64,000 bases of DNA from Portulaca oleracea (GCA_029582165.1 CM055884.1:12218537-12282536); one strand, 5' to 3'; numbered from the stretch's first letter, positions 11,501-22,900 are shown. A program made the numbers and translations. The notes: a model not told the origin generated them from the letters alone.

Positions 11501-13919
11501 TAGGAAATTGAACAAAGCCACCCGGAAAGACCACTTTCCTCTTCCTTTTGTAGACCAAATGCTAGAGACTTGCAAGAATTCCCACTTTGCTATCTAGATG
11601 GCTATTCGGGTTTTCCAAATCGATTCACCCAAAAGACCAAGAAAACCACTTTTACTTGTCCTTATGGAACTTTTGCATATCGGAGAATGCCTTTTGGGTT
11701 GTGTAATGCACCCGCTACCTTTCAACGATGCATGATGGCTATATTCTCCCAATTTATCGAGGACATAATGGAGGTTTTTATGGATGATTTTTCATTTATG
11801 GCACCTCATTTGAACATTGTTTAAATAATTTGAAAAGGTGCTAAATCGATGTGAAGAAGTTAACTTGGTTTTGAATTGGGAAAAGTGCCATTTTATGGTG
11901 CAAGAGGGGGTAGTTCTTGGGCATGTTGTTTCATCTAAGGGCATTGAAGTTGATAGAGCAAAGGTGGAGGTGATTGAAAAATTACCGCCACCAAATTCTG
12001 TAAAGGGTGTGAGGAGTTTCCTTGGACATGTTGGTTTTTTTCTGGCGGTTCATAAAAGATTTTTCAAAGATTGCAAAACCTCTCACCCAATTGCTCATCA
12101 AGGATGTGCCCTTTGACTTTAATGAAGAGTGTTTGAGTGCTTTTCTCAGGTTGAAGGAAGCTTTGGTCACCGCTCCCATCGTACAAGCACCGGATTGGGA
12201 TTTGCCCTTTGAAGTGATGTGTGACGCAAGCGATCATGCGGTGGGGGCTGTTTTGGGGCAAAGGAAGCACAACAAGCCCTTTGTGATTTACTATGCAAGC
12301 AAGACGTTGGATGGAGCTCAAGTTAATTATGCCACCACCGAGAAAGAGTTCTTAGCGGTTGTCTTCGCTTTGATCAATTCCAAGGTGATTGTCTTCACGG
12401 ATCATGCCGCTCTACGACACCTCTTGAACAAGGCGGACTCTAAGCCTCGCCTCATTCGATGGGTCCTCTTACTCCAAGAGTTTGACCTTGAAATCCGAGA
12501 CAAATCGGGATTGCAAAATGTGGTGGCCGATCATCTTTCGAGATTGCAACTTGAGGCTCAAAGTGACGATGATATTCCCATTGATGACTCCTTCCCACAT
12601 GAACAACTCTTTGTTCTTGCTCATCAAGTCACCCCTTGGTATGCGGATATAGTGAACTTCATTGTTAGTGGTGTACTTCCCCCGGAGATGTCATGGCAAC
12701 AAAAGAAGAGGTTTCTTTCCGAGTTGAGGAGATATGTTTGGGAAGAGCCTCTACTTTACAAGCTTTGTGGGGATGGAGTGTATAGAAGATGCCTGCCGGA
12801 AGATGAAATTCAAAGTGTGCTCAACCATTGTCATGCCACTACTTGTGGTGGTCATTTTAGCACCGACAAGACCGTTGCGAAGGTGCTCCAAGTCGGGTTC
12901 TATTGGCCTACATTCTCGAGGATGTGCGAAGTTTTGTGCTCTCATGTGACAAGTGCCAAAGAACCGGAGTATTTCCAAGAGGAATGAGATGCCCCAACAT
13001 TACATTTTAGAGGTGGAACTCTTTGATGTGTGGGGGATAGACTTCATGGGTCCCTTCCCTCCTTCACACAAGAACCTCTACATCTTGGTGGCGGTCGATT
13101 ATGTTTCGAAGTGGGTTGAGGCAATTGCAACACCCACCAATGATTCCAAGGTGGTGATTAAGTTCCTCAAGAAGATCTTTGCAAGATTTGGAACTCCTAG
13201 GGCCTTATTGAGTGACAATGGCACTCATTTTTGCAATCGGCCTCTTGATGCTCTTCTAGCCAAGTATGGGGTGACACATCGAGTTGCTACACCATATCAT
13301 CCCCAAACTAGTGGCCAAGTGGAGCTTTCTAATCGGGAAATTAAGAGCATTTTGGAGAAGACGATCAACCGTTCAAGGAAGGATTGGTCTCTTAAGCTAG
13401 ATGATGCATTGTGGGCTTACCGGACCGCATACAAGACCCCATTGGGAACCACTCCGTACCGGTTAGTTTATGGAGAAGCATGTCATTTGCCGGTTGAGTT
13501 GGAGCACAAAGCTTTTTGGGTCGTTCAAACTCTTAACTTCGATCTTGCAAAGGTTGGAGAAAAGAGGATGTTACAACTTCAAGAACTCGATGAATTGAGG
13601 TTGGAGGCTTATGATAGTGCCAAGTTGTACAAGGAGAGGACTAAGAGATGGCATGACAAGCATATTTTCAAGAAGAGATTTGAAGAAGGAGACCAAGTGT
13701 TGTTGTTCAACTCAAGGTTGAAATTCTTTTTTCAGCAAGCTTAAGTCCCGATGGTCGGGTCCTTTCCGAGTTTTGAAGGTTTTCCCCCATGGTGCGATTG
13801 AGATTTGTGGGGACGATTCCGAGCCATTCACGGTCAATGGGCATAGACTTAAGCCCTACTTGGTTGGTCAACCTTTTGAAGATGGCCAACATTTCAACCT
13901 CACCTCCGGTGCGGTTTGA
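8522..13919 (+). pseudogene. Athila gag-pol, unit 1, multiply broken
   Basis: Gag starts at ATG 8522 (MQKALLFELDPEIERTFR) and is cut by TGA 8582, TGA 9335 and TAA 9674, all in one frame. The capsid region includes AWEWLDALP and EAWERFKDLLRQCPHHG. A CX2CX4HX4C zinc knuckle (CASCQSYEHETLNC) follows near 9440, then NPFSNTYNPGF-like repeats. Pol follows in order: protease (CDLGSS), RT ([17 protein letters not shown]), RNase H ([14 protein letters not shown]), integrase zinc finger, and DDE core ([27 protein letters not shown]). Compared with unit 2, pol carries many single-base indels, e.g. near 9885-9925, 10125-10185, 10560-10740, 10855-11030, 11570-11640, 12040 and 12920-12985. No functional polyprotein is possible. 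Confidence 0.93.
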
Positions 13920-15442
13920 AGTACTTGGTCAAGCTTAGGACGTTAAATAAGCGCTTCTTGGGAGGCAACCCAAGCTTTTTAGATTCTATTTTCTCTTGTT
14001 TAGGATTTTCTAAACTTTTCCTCATTTTTTCTTCTTTTTATTTTGATTTTTCTAGGATTATTAGACATTTTTTCTCTTTTTAATTTTGTTTTTCTAGGAT
14101 TTTTCTAGGGTTTCTACTTTATTTTTGCCTTTTTGAGGTATTAGTTTTAGGGAAATAAAAGAAAACAAAAGAAAGAAAAGAGAAAAGAAGAAAAAACATA
14201 ATAAAAGAGATTGAGTGAGTGAAAAAATAAAAGTGAGAGAGTTGAAAAATAAATGAGTGAAAAGAATTTGCGTGGAGAAGGATGGATTGTAAAAAAATGA
14301 GAGAAATTCAAGAAAAAAATGCATAATTGAGAGTTGGGAGAATTCTGGGATTCGAACTCAAGACCTACAAGGTGAAGGGGAGGAGGCATGGGTAGTGCCT
14401 CGGCTGGCACGGTCCGTGCGCCTCCAATGACTCAGTGCATCAGGTAAGGAGGACGCGGTCCGTGCCTACCTGACACGGTCCGTGCCCTCATCGTAAATTT
14501 CTTTTTCTTTCTTTCTCTATTGTTTCGGTCCGTGCCTTTCTTTTTCGCCCAGCCTTCGCTTCCACTCGCCCGTCTCCCTCGCTCGCCTTCTCCCTCGTAG
14601 TTCGCCCAACGCACACACTCGCCCAGACTCCTCACCGTCGCATACACACCGACGCTTCTCCCTCTTCGCTCTCGCACCACTCGCACGCCTTCGCTCGCCC
14701 AGCACTCACTCGCACACCACACAACGCACCCACAGCCCATTTCAGCACAAACCCAACTCCACTCTTCTTTCTTCTCAAATTCTCTTGTACAAGGTTTGAT
14801 TCTTGTTTCTTTTTAGTTTTCTTGGTTCAATTTGCTGATTTTTGAGATACTTTGTTTTGGTTTTTGAATTTAGGGTTTCTTATGCTTAATTAGTTTGATT
14901 TGATTTGGTTGAGGCCCTATTCAATTCTTGAGGTTAATTCGAACCCTATTGCTAATTTTGTTTCAATTGTTCAACTTTAATTTCTCTTGTCTTGGTTGAA
15001 TTGATTGAAGAGCCAATTGCTATGCTTTGGGTTTGGTTTGGTTGTGTATTTGGTGTGGTTTGTCTCAAGAATTAGTATGTATACTTGGTTGGATGTATAT
15101 ACATTGAGTTTTGGTGGTAGTAATTTAGTCTTTGTGTATAGTTAACTTGTTTCTTGCTTAGTTTTAGCTTAGTCATAGTGGTGATTTGTATATAATTGGT
15201 TCTTCACCATAGTAGTGTTTTTAAGTAGTGTTGATTTTGAGTTTGGTTTGTTTGGTTTGCTAGGATGTACATATTGTTTTAACTTACCTCTTTGTTAGAT
15301 TTTTGTCTTAGGAGTCTACGTTTCGTATTTCTTTGTTTCGTTTTTGAGTCAATGATGGTTCGTACAAACTAACTCCATCCATTTTTGAGTCTTTTGCACT
15401 TTTGTAAATAACTAACAATGTGTACCCCTTTGTTATCGAAGG
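13920..15442 (+). other. Pol-ORF3 spacer with candidate internal promoter, leader and intron (unit 1)
   Basis: In order the spacer holds: a hairpin at 13957-13974; a T-rich then purine-rich stretch; copies of the CGGTCCGTG motif at 14408, 14454, 14474 and about 14524; a CT-rich GC-rich leader-like block (14540-14760); and a candidate intron, donor ACAAG/GT at 14794 and acceptor TCTTAG at 15311 (518 bp, strongly T-rich). ORF3 starts at 15443. This looks like the promoter and 5' UTR of an ordinary plant gene, suggesting ORF3 has its own transcript. That is inference. Confidence 0.45.
13957..13974 (+). repeat. Hairpin downstream of pol, unit 1
   Basis: CTTGGGAGGCAACCCAAG is a perfect 6-bp stem with a 6-base loop, 37 bp after the pol stop. 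It is identical at 27734-27751 in unit 2. Possible roles are a splice, terminator or RNA-structure signal. Its function is not known from the sequence. Confidence 0.6.
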
Positions 15443-16714
15443 ATGGCTAGGGGTAAAGGTCCAGTTCAAGAGGAGTCGTCTTCTAAGAGGCAGAAGGCTG
15501 ATGGAGGCAAAGGGAAGGACAAAGGTGCGCGCTCGTCACGACCTAATCGAGGTAACAATCCATTCAACCTTGAAGGTGAAATGTATGACCGTTACCTTGC
15601 TTTAAGCAAGCGGAAAGTTGTAGCAACTAGATTTATGCATGAACCCTTCTTGGCTGTGACTGGTATGTTAACTGATGTTGAATGGTTATTAAATCGATGT
15701 GGCTTGTTGCGTTTTGCCCGGATGAGAGAACCTACCTTTCGCAATCTGACCTTGGAGGTGCTTAGCACCTTCGAAGTAGATTTGACCACTAGGGAGGGTT
15801 TGATTAGCTTTAACATCGATGAGGAGACCCATTCCCTCACTTTGACTGAATTTGCTGAGATTTTTCAACTGCTTGTCATAACTGATCGAGGGAGGCGAGA
15901 GATGCCTGATGATGATGTTTGGAACCCCAAAGCATTTTGGCAGTTCCTTACTACTAGGACTGATTATAACCCTCGCAAGTCTAAATACACTGCAATCCGC
16001 AATCCGACTTTTCGGGTTGTTCAGCGGATTCTATCTTGTGGTATGTTTGGTCGTGGTGATAGCATGAATGTTGCATCTAAAGCTGAATTTTTTGTGATAT
16101 GGGGGATGTACTATGCCCAGCCTGATGTTAACCCCGCTGCCCTCTTTGCTCTTCACTTAGAGCGACATGCTAGCCTGGGGAAGGGGGATATTGTTATGGG
16201 GGGTCTACTAACTGTATTAGCAAGACATTTTGGTTGGGACCCTGCTCGCCATCAGCGAGATTTAGTTGGTGGACCTTTGTTTCTGGATGCTAAGACCTTT
16301 TGTTCTATGAAAATGTGTACATTGGACGGGGCTGCTGTTTTGTGGCGGTACCCTAACAATGAGAAGATGCGGCTTCCCCATGATCATGTGTCCATCCAAC
16401 ATGTCCCTAACATCCTCTTTCTCCCTCCCATGGACCCAAACCAGCCCGATTTTGAGGCCCCACTAGCCATCCGAGAGGGTGGAGAGAGTGGTGACAGTAG
16501 CAGTGATGAGCACAGTGATGAGGGTGGCGGTGAGCCTACCCTTGAAGAGAGGCTAAACGACCTCCAAATTTATTGTGAGCTTGAGTTTCAAGCACTTCGA
16601 GACTCTCAGGGTAGGATTGAGCGCAGTCAAGATGAGATGCTTGCCTTGATGCGATCCGTTCGTGATTGGCAGCTTAACCATACATGCAACCCATCCCCTC
16701 CTCCACCTCCATGA
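15443..16714 (+). CDS. Athila third ORF (env-position, ATHILA ORF-1-like), unit 1
   Basis: This is an uninterrupted 423-codon ORF. The N-terminus is basic and disordered (Ser/Lys/Arg-rich, residues 1-45). A folded middle (residues 60-320) includes NLTLEVLSTFEVD, HSLTLTEFAEIF and VVQRILSCGMFGRG, which resemble the ATHILA ORF-1 / plant-transposon protein family. An acidic linker (SSSDEHSDEGGGEP) precedes a C-terminal coiled-coil-like helix (residues 370-405) and a polyproline end. I see no signal peptide or clear membrane segment, so an envelope function is not supported. It stays open while gag-pol is broken. ATG 15443 is the first Met after the candidate intron that opens the frame. Confidence 0.82.
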   Translation: MARGKGPVQEESSSKRQKADGGKGKDKGARSSRPNRGNNPFNLEGEMYDRYLALSKRKVVATRFMHEPFLAVTGMLTDVEWLLNRCGLLRFARMREPTFRNLTLEVLSTFEVDLTTREGLISFNIDEETHSLTLTEFAEIFQLLVITDRGRREMPDDDVWNPKAFWQFLTTRTDYNPRKSKYTAIRNPTFRVVQRILSCGMFGRGDSMNVASKAEFFVIWGMYYAQPDVNPAALFALHLERHASLGKGDIVMGGLLTVLARHFGWDPARHQRDLVGGPLFLDAKTFCSMKMCTLDGAAVLWRYPNNEKMRLPHDHVSIQHVPNILFLPPMDPNQPDFEAPLAIREGGESGDSSSDEHSDEGGGEPTLEERLNDLQIYCELEFQALRDSQGRIERSQDEMLALMRSVRDWQLNHTCNPSPPPPP

Positions 16715-16770
16715 TTCCCTCTTTGTGACCTTTTTGTGCTTTCTTCCTTTGCTTCTCGAGTGAACTTTCG

Positions 16771-16807
16771 CATTGCGGACAATGCTCGGTTCAAGCATGG
16801 GGGGATT
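16771..16807 (+). promoter_or_regulatory. Internal PPT-like motif with palindrome, unit 1
   Basis: CATTGCGGACAATG (arms CATTG/CAATG) is followed 7 bases later by CAAGCATGGGGGGATT. The G-rich part almost repeats the terminal tract AAGCATGGGGGATT at 18530-18543. It could be a second plus-strand priming site or another RNA signal. Role inferred. Confidence 0.5.
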
Positions 16808-18530
16808 TGTGTAACTTTTTGTGGATATGTGTGTTTCGAGTCGGTTTTTTTTTTGTTTATTTTTGATTTTTAACTTGTTTTGAGTCTTTTTCTTTGATTT
16901 TGATTTTATTTTCTTTGTTTTCTAGATTTGCTTGTAGTTTTAATTTCCTCTTTTTGTAGGTTATTTTCGTTTTCTTATTTTCATTTTGAGTCTTGTAAAA
17001 AGTTTTTCAAAAAAAATTTAAAAACAAAAAAAATTTAAAAAAAATTTAAAAAAAAAGTAAAAAACTGTTTGATATAGGATTTGGCGAGATAGTTTTCTTT
17101 TGACTTGATTTGATCTTGTATAGCCCGTTTGTGAAAGACTGTGAATTGACATGAGTTGTGAAGCTAATTGTTCTGAGAATTGTGCTAGGATAGTAAGACC
17201 GATTGCCTTTGTTTCTATTGTAAGAGTGAGTTGTGCATATGCATATCTTTTTAAACTAGGTAATGATTGTTGAGCGCTACCCGTGAGTCCACATAAGCCT
17301 TAAAGAAAAGACTAATCATTTTTATTAGTCTTATTTCCATGAGTGACTCATCATTGTGGCATCCTCCTTCATTTGCTTTGCATCTCCTTGAAATTGCTAT
17401 GCGTTGTACTTTGACAAGATGATAGGGGCATTAGGATTAGAACCCGCAAGCCTTGACCACCCGTTTACATCAGAATATCCTTAGTTAGCCCTTTCTTGCC
17501 TTGACTTTTTCTTTTCTTGAACCCATATTATGAGCCTTGGCCGATTATATATTTCCTACCCTTAAGCCATTGCTTGAAATGAGTTGAGTATGAAGTTGGG
17601 TTGATTATGGTTACTTTGGTGGTTTGGTTTGTGATGGGGATTGGTTTGAGTTGTAAATATTGATTTGATTCCCCAAATCATGTACATTGAAGTTGTTGGG
17701 TAGAGTTGGAACTTGCCTAGTGAGTTGTATATAAGTGTGAGTTTGTTTGTTTGTGTGTATGTTTCATTCAAGAAGAAAAAAAAGAATAAAGTGTTTGATA
17801 TTGTGTTTTTTTTTTTGCTTTGAGGCAAGTTTCCAATTGTTTGTGGGGTTGATTTGGATTGATTTTAAGTGGTAAGAGTGTATGTATGAATTGGTGCAAC
17901 ATAATTTCAAGCTTTGGCTTCTAGCTCCACAATTCTCAAATATTATCCACTCCTTACCCTTAACCCTAACCCCGTTACAACCCTTGAAAGTCCTCTTGAT
18001 TGTCATTGTTGCTTTGCGAATTGCGGTGGAGAGTTGAGATTCTTAGCAAGTACATGGTTGGTTGCGGCTTTGGTTTGAGTATTTGAGCGAACTTTCAATG
18101 ATTTTTCATATTTAAACACATGAGAGGAGTGTTTCCACATTCCTAGAAAGTGAGTTTGCTCTTCATTTTTACCTAGTTTCATGCTTAACATGTGCCTTCT
18201 CATCTCATTCGATGATTAAGGGTGATTGGTTGAACTTGATGAGTACCATTCTTGAATAATTTGTCTTCATTTACTTGTGTAAATTGGCTTCTTTTTCACT
18301 CTCGGGCTATATTTTAGATTAGATTGGGTTGATTGAATGTTCTATCATTGCCATCCTTAGGAGTTGTAATTAAATAAAAATTTTCGTTTTTGTTATTTTT
18401 ACTTTTGAGTCTTTTTGTTTTTGCTTTGAGTTCTTTGACTCTTTTTGTCCCGGTTTCTTTCATTTTCTTTTATTTTATTTCTTTGCCTTTTCTTTCGAGT
18501 TTGGACTTGCTTAGGGACAAGCAAGGACTA

Positions 18531-18544
18531 AGCATGGGGGATTT
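18531..18544 (+). promoter_or_regulatory. Polypurine tract of unit 1
   Basis: AGCATGGGGGATTT directly precedes the TG that opens the middle LTR at 18545, the position of the plus-strand primer. Confidence 0.75.
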
Positions 18545-19959
18545 TGATAAGTGCTTCTTGTATATATGAATACTTGGTTGTTTTGATTGGAAATTTGGGA
18601 ATATTTGATTTGATTATGTATTTTTTATACCCGAATTTCCCATATTACACTTGGTTTGGAGTTTGGTGAGTTTTGTAGGGAATTTGTGAAGAACCGATGT
18701 AAACCGAGCCCAAAAAGCAAGTGTACATCCAAGTTATGAGCTTAAAGGACCAAGAAGTGAGGTGTTGGATCGCCCAAGGCCCAAACAATGGCCCAAAGTA
18801 CCCCTAGGCTCGAAACAAGCAGTGACACGGGTGCCCCAGGAAGAGCACGGGTCGTGTCTATGGCCAGAGAGTGAGAAAATTCAAGAAGGAAGCTGACACG
18901 GTCCGTGTCACAGGGAGCACGGTCCGTGTCACATGGGGCACGGTCCGTGTCTCTCCTGTCTTTTCATTTTCGGCGGTTTTGAAGTGATGTTTGCCTATAT
19001 TATGTGGATTTCTGGCCGAGTAGAGGAGAATCATCCACCATCATCCATTTCATGCCCTAATCATATCATTCATCATCCATATTCCATTCCATCATTGAAG
19101 ATTGAGAGAAGATTGAAGATCGAAGAGCAACTTGAACACACTTTGAAGTGGAGGAGCAAAAGTCCTCCATTGTTGATTCCTAGCAAGTTTGTTCTTCACT
19201 TGGGTTTATTTCTCAATCTCTCATAGATTTCCATATGCTTTCTAGACTAGATTTCAATTGCTTTGTAGTTTTAAACATGAGTTGTGAGTAGTTCTTTTAG
19301 TTTAGGGGATGAACCTTTGAAGTTGCTTGATGAATTGACTTTGTTGGATTGAATTATCATGAATTTAGTTTGTTTCAATCAATTTGGTCTTTGAATTGAA
19401 TTGTTATTGCTTTTGCTTGATCACCAATTGCATGTTAATAGGTTGTTGGATGAAGTACCGAGAGGAGAAGTTTGATTACCCGAAAACCTAGATTAAACTA
19501 GTTAAAACTATCTAGACATAGAAGTTTTAACTAGGGTTCTTGAGATAATTTGATCTTTAACCTTGACTAAATCGAAATAACCACGAAAGTAGGTGCTTGG
19601 TTAGTCTTGGCAATTCGCTCTGGTGACAAAATCTCATTGCGAAGTGTTTTATACAATTATCGAACTTTGATTGTGCAAATTAATGAAATGAAAGTTCAAT
19701 CCACATCGTTGATTCGTTATTTGACTTAGGTTTCATCCCCTGAACGCCTTTTCCCCTTGATTTCTTCAGAATAGTTTAGTAAATATTCGTTTGTTTAGAC
19801 CTTGTTTGTGATTAGAGTTAGATTTAGTTGATTCAAAACAAAAACCGGATCGACTTAGCGATCAACTAGGAGGCTAGTTCAGTGCGTTGAAAGGAAAAGT
19901 CCCTGTGGGAACGACCTTGATTTATGCTACAATTTCACCCGTGCACTTGCGGCCTATCA
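18545..19959 (+). repeat. Athila LTR 2 (shared middle LTR, 1415 bp)
   Basis: It starts TGATAAGTGCTTCTTG and ends GCGGCCTATCA. It serves as 3' LTR of unit 1 and 5' LTR of unit 2. By eye it differs from LTR 3 at about ten positions plus one 21-bp block, so the LTRs are young. It contains three CACGGTCCGTG repeats at exact 21-bp spacing (18897, 18918, 18939). Confidence 0.93.
18897..18949 (+). repeat. 21-bp tandem repeat with near-palindromic CACGGTCCGTG core (LTR 2)
   Basis: Three cores CACGGTCCGTG start at 18897, 18918 and 18939. Each is a perfect inverted repeat of CACGG around a central T. The block lies about 350 bp into the LTR, where U3 enhancer elements would be. LTR 3 has four copies (32654, 32675, 32696, 32717). 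The pol-ORF3 spacers carry the same core. Confidence 0.8.
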
Positions 19960-19965
19960 AGTTTT

Positions 19966-19983
19966 TGGCGCCGTTGCTGGGGA
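19966..19983 (+). promoter_or_regulatory. Primer binding site, tRNA-Asp, unit 2
   Basis: TGGCGCCGTTGCTGGGGA lies 6 bp after LTR 2. It matches the tRNA-Asp complement with a single C-to-T change. Confidence 0.9.
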
Positions 19984-22900
19984 CTTTGTCCCTAGCCAGC
20001 CACTGAACGAATACCCTAAGGTTGCCTAAGTCCTTTATTTTCTGTTTTGATTTTCCTTGGTGTTTTGATTTTTGTCTTGCCAAGTTTACTCTACGTGCAT
20101 GCAAAAGGCTCTACTCTTTGAGCTTGATCCTGAAATCGAAAGAACCTTTCGCTCCCTGTGAAAGAAGCAAAAGATAGAGCACGCCCGGAGAAGACAAGAA
20201 GAGAATTCCAAGCGAAAGAACACCATTTCCGGTGGTGGTGGCGGTGGTGGAGAGCCTAGAATCACGCTTGGCTCCTATGTGAAGCCGAATGTCACAAATC
20301 AACCCTCCGCCATTAATCCTCCAAGAGTGGCCGCTGACGATTTCGAGCAGAGGAGTTCACTCATCAATTTGGTGAAGGCCAACCCATTCCATGGCCTCCC
20401 CAATGAAGATCCCAACCGGCACCTTCGACTATTCAACCAAGCATGTGAGACTTTTAAGGCAAATGGTGCAACGCCCGATGCATTCAAGCTGCGATTGTTT
20501 CCCTTTTCACTTGAAGGGAAGGCTTGGGAGTGGTTGGATGCTCTTCCATCAAGCTCTGCCATCACTACCTTTGACAAACTTGCTAGCTTGTTCTTGGCGA
20601 AGTACTTTCCTCCTAGCAAGTTGACGAGCCTCCGGAATCAAATCTCAACATTTGTCCAAGAGCCGGATGAGTCCCTCTATGAAGCGTGGGAGAGGTTCAA
20701 GGACCTCTTACGTCAATGCCCCCACCATGGTTTAGAACCATGGGTCCCGATCCAAGCTTTCTACAACGGGGTGGATGACAACTTGATGGCCAACATCTTG
20801 GCGGCGGCAGGAGGCAACATCATGTCCAAGACAATGGCGGAACTCCAAACTTTGATTGAGGAGATGGCGATCAATAGCTACCAGTGGTCAAAGCCCCGTT
20901 CCAAGAGGACATGAGGTAAGTATGAAGTTGATGCCATTTCTATGTTGAATGCTAAGTTGGATGCCATGACTAAGAAGATGGATATGTTGAATGTGAATGC
21001 TCCCCCTCCCCAACCATGTGCGTCGTGTCAATCATATGAGCATGAGACCTTGAATTGTCCTAGTGGGTTGGTTAGCAATGAATCGACCGAAGTGGTTAAC
21101 TATGTTGGTAACCCTTCTCATAGGCAAAACTTTGACCCTTTTTCCAATACTTACAATCCCGGTTTTAGGTTCCATTCGAACTTTTCTTACCGGAACAATA
21201 ACCAAATGGGTCAACCCCAAGGACAAAGACAACCCCAACCACCTCCACCATAAACTCCCCAAAAGCCTAACCTAGAGTCCATGATACAAGCTTTGATGTT
21301 GTCTCAACAACAACACCAACAACGGCAACTTGAGCATCAACAAAGACAAGATGAGGTGATTAAGGCCTTAGCTACTAAAGTTGACCTTATGAGCACCCAC
21401 ACTCAAATGCTTGAAAATCAAATTGCCATTCAAGCTAGTACCTCCACTACCCCTCCGGGAATGCTTCGCGGAAAGCCCGAACCTAACCCTAAGGATCACT
21501 GCCAAGGCATAACCTTAAGGAGTTGGACACAATTGGAGGGACCTAAAGATCCTAGGATTGAGCATGTGGTGATTGATGTGCCTAAAGATGTTGAAAATGA
21601 TGTGATTGATGTTGAGAATGTTGTGGTTGATGAGGAGGTATCTCCACCCTCCAAAGATTCTGTGATTGATGTTGATGTGCAAAAAGAGAGAGAGCCTCTT
21701 AATGACCCACCAAAAACTCCCCAAAGGATTTTTACTCCGCCCGTGCCTTTCCCTCAAAGATTGGCTAGGGCTAAGCTTGACAAACAATTTGGGAAGTTCT
21801 TGGAGGTCATCAAGAAGCTCGAAATTAGCATTCCATTCACCGAGGCCTTATCTCAAATGCCCGCCTATGCTAAATTTTTGAAAGAAATTTTAAGCAACAA
21901 GATAAAGCTAGAAGAGCATGAGACCATGGCTTTGACTGACCATTGTAGCGCTGCGATCCAAAACAAGCTTCCTCCTAAGCTTAAGGATCTCGGTAGCTTC
22001 ACCATTCCATGTGTTGTAGGGAACATTTTCATTGATCGTGCTTTGTGTGATTTGGGGTCAAGTGAGAACTTGATGCCCCTTTCTTTGTCTCAAAAACTTG
22101 GTATGGGTGAGCTGAAACCCACTACCATGTCCCTACAACATGCTGACCGTTCTGTGAAATACCCCTTGGGTATACTTGAGGATGTCCCTATCAAGGTGGG
22201 TGACATCTTTGTGCCTGTTGACTTTGTGATACTTGATATGCATGAAGATTTGCGCACCCCAATCATTCTTGGAAGGCCTTTCTTGGCCACTTCGGGGTGT
22301 TGTGTTGATGTTAAAAATGGCAAGATGACTTTTGATGTGGGAAGTGATAAGATTGAGTTTAATGTGAATAAAGCTTCCAAATTTCCTTCTATTTCCGATG
22401 ATTGTAACTTCATTGATTCGATTGAGGGAATAGTTAGGGAGCATGAGACTAACCATTGGCCAAGTGATGATCCACTTGAGCTATGTTTGCTATTTTGTGA
22501 CTATTTGCAGGATGACAACCCCGAGGTTGCAATTTGTGCTGAGTTGATGGAAGCATCTCCACCATTTCCACCGGGGTTTGCCAAGATTGAGAAGTTGGAG
22601 GAGGAAGAAGAGCCTACACATGCTGTGAAAGAGGCTCCGGAAGTGGAATTGAAGCCTCTTCCATCTTCTTTGAGGTATGAGTTTCTAGGTCTTAATTCTA
22701 CATATCCTGTCATTGTGAATGCAAACTTAAACAAATCTGAAAATTCTGCTTTGTTGGAAGTTTTAAGATTGCATCGCAATGCTATACGATACACTCTTGA
22801 TGACCTAAAGGGAATTTACCCTTCGTTTTGCATGCATCGCATCCTCGTGGAGGAAAACCATAAGCCATCCATTGAGCATCAAAGGAGGCTTAACCCCACC

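Larger units (their letters stand above)
16715..18544 (+). other. Long 3' untranslated region, Athila unit 1
   Basis: About 1.8 kb of T-rich, non-coding DNA lies between ORF3 and the LTR. It holds an internal PPT-like motif (16771-16807), a poly-A/T tract (17005-17060) and the true polypurine tract next to the LTR (18531-18544). Long 3' regions are usual in Athila. Confidence 0.75.

Noticed and set aside
14432..14740. Minus-strand Cys/Gly/Arg-rich ORF, repeated at 28216
   Set aside because: It is the antisense of the CT-rich leader block, and compositional bias alone explains the open frame.
15443..16714. Retroviral-type envelope protein
   Set aside because: The position fits, but no signal peptide, membrane span or cleavage site is visible. 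It is called by its ATHILA ORF-like features instead.
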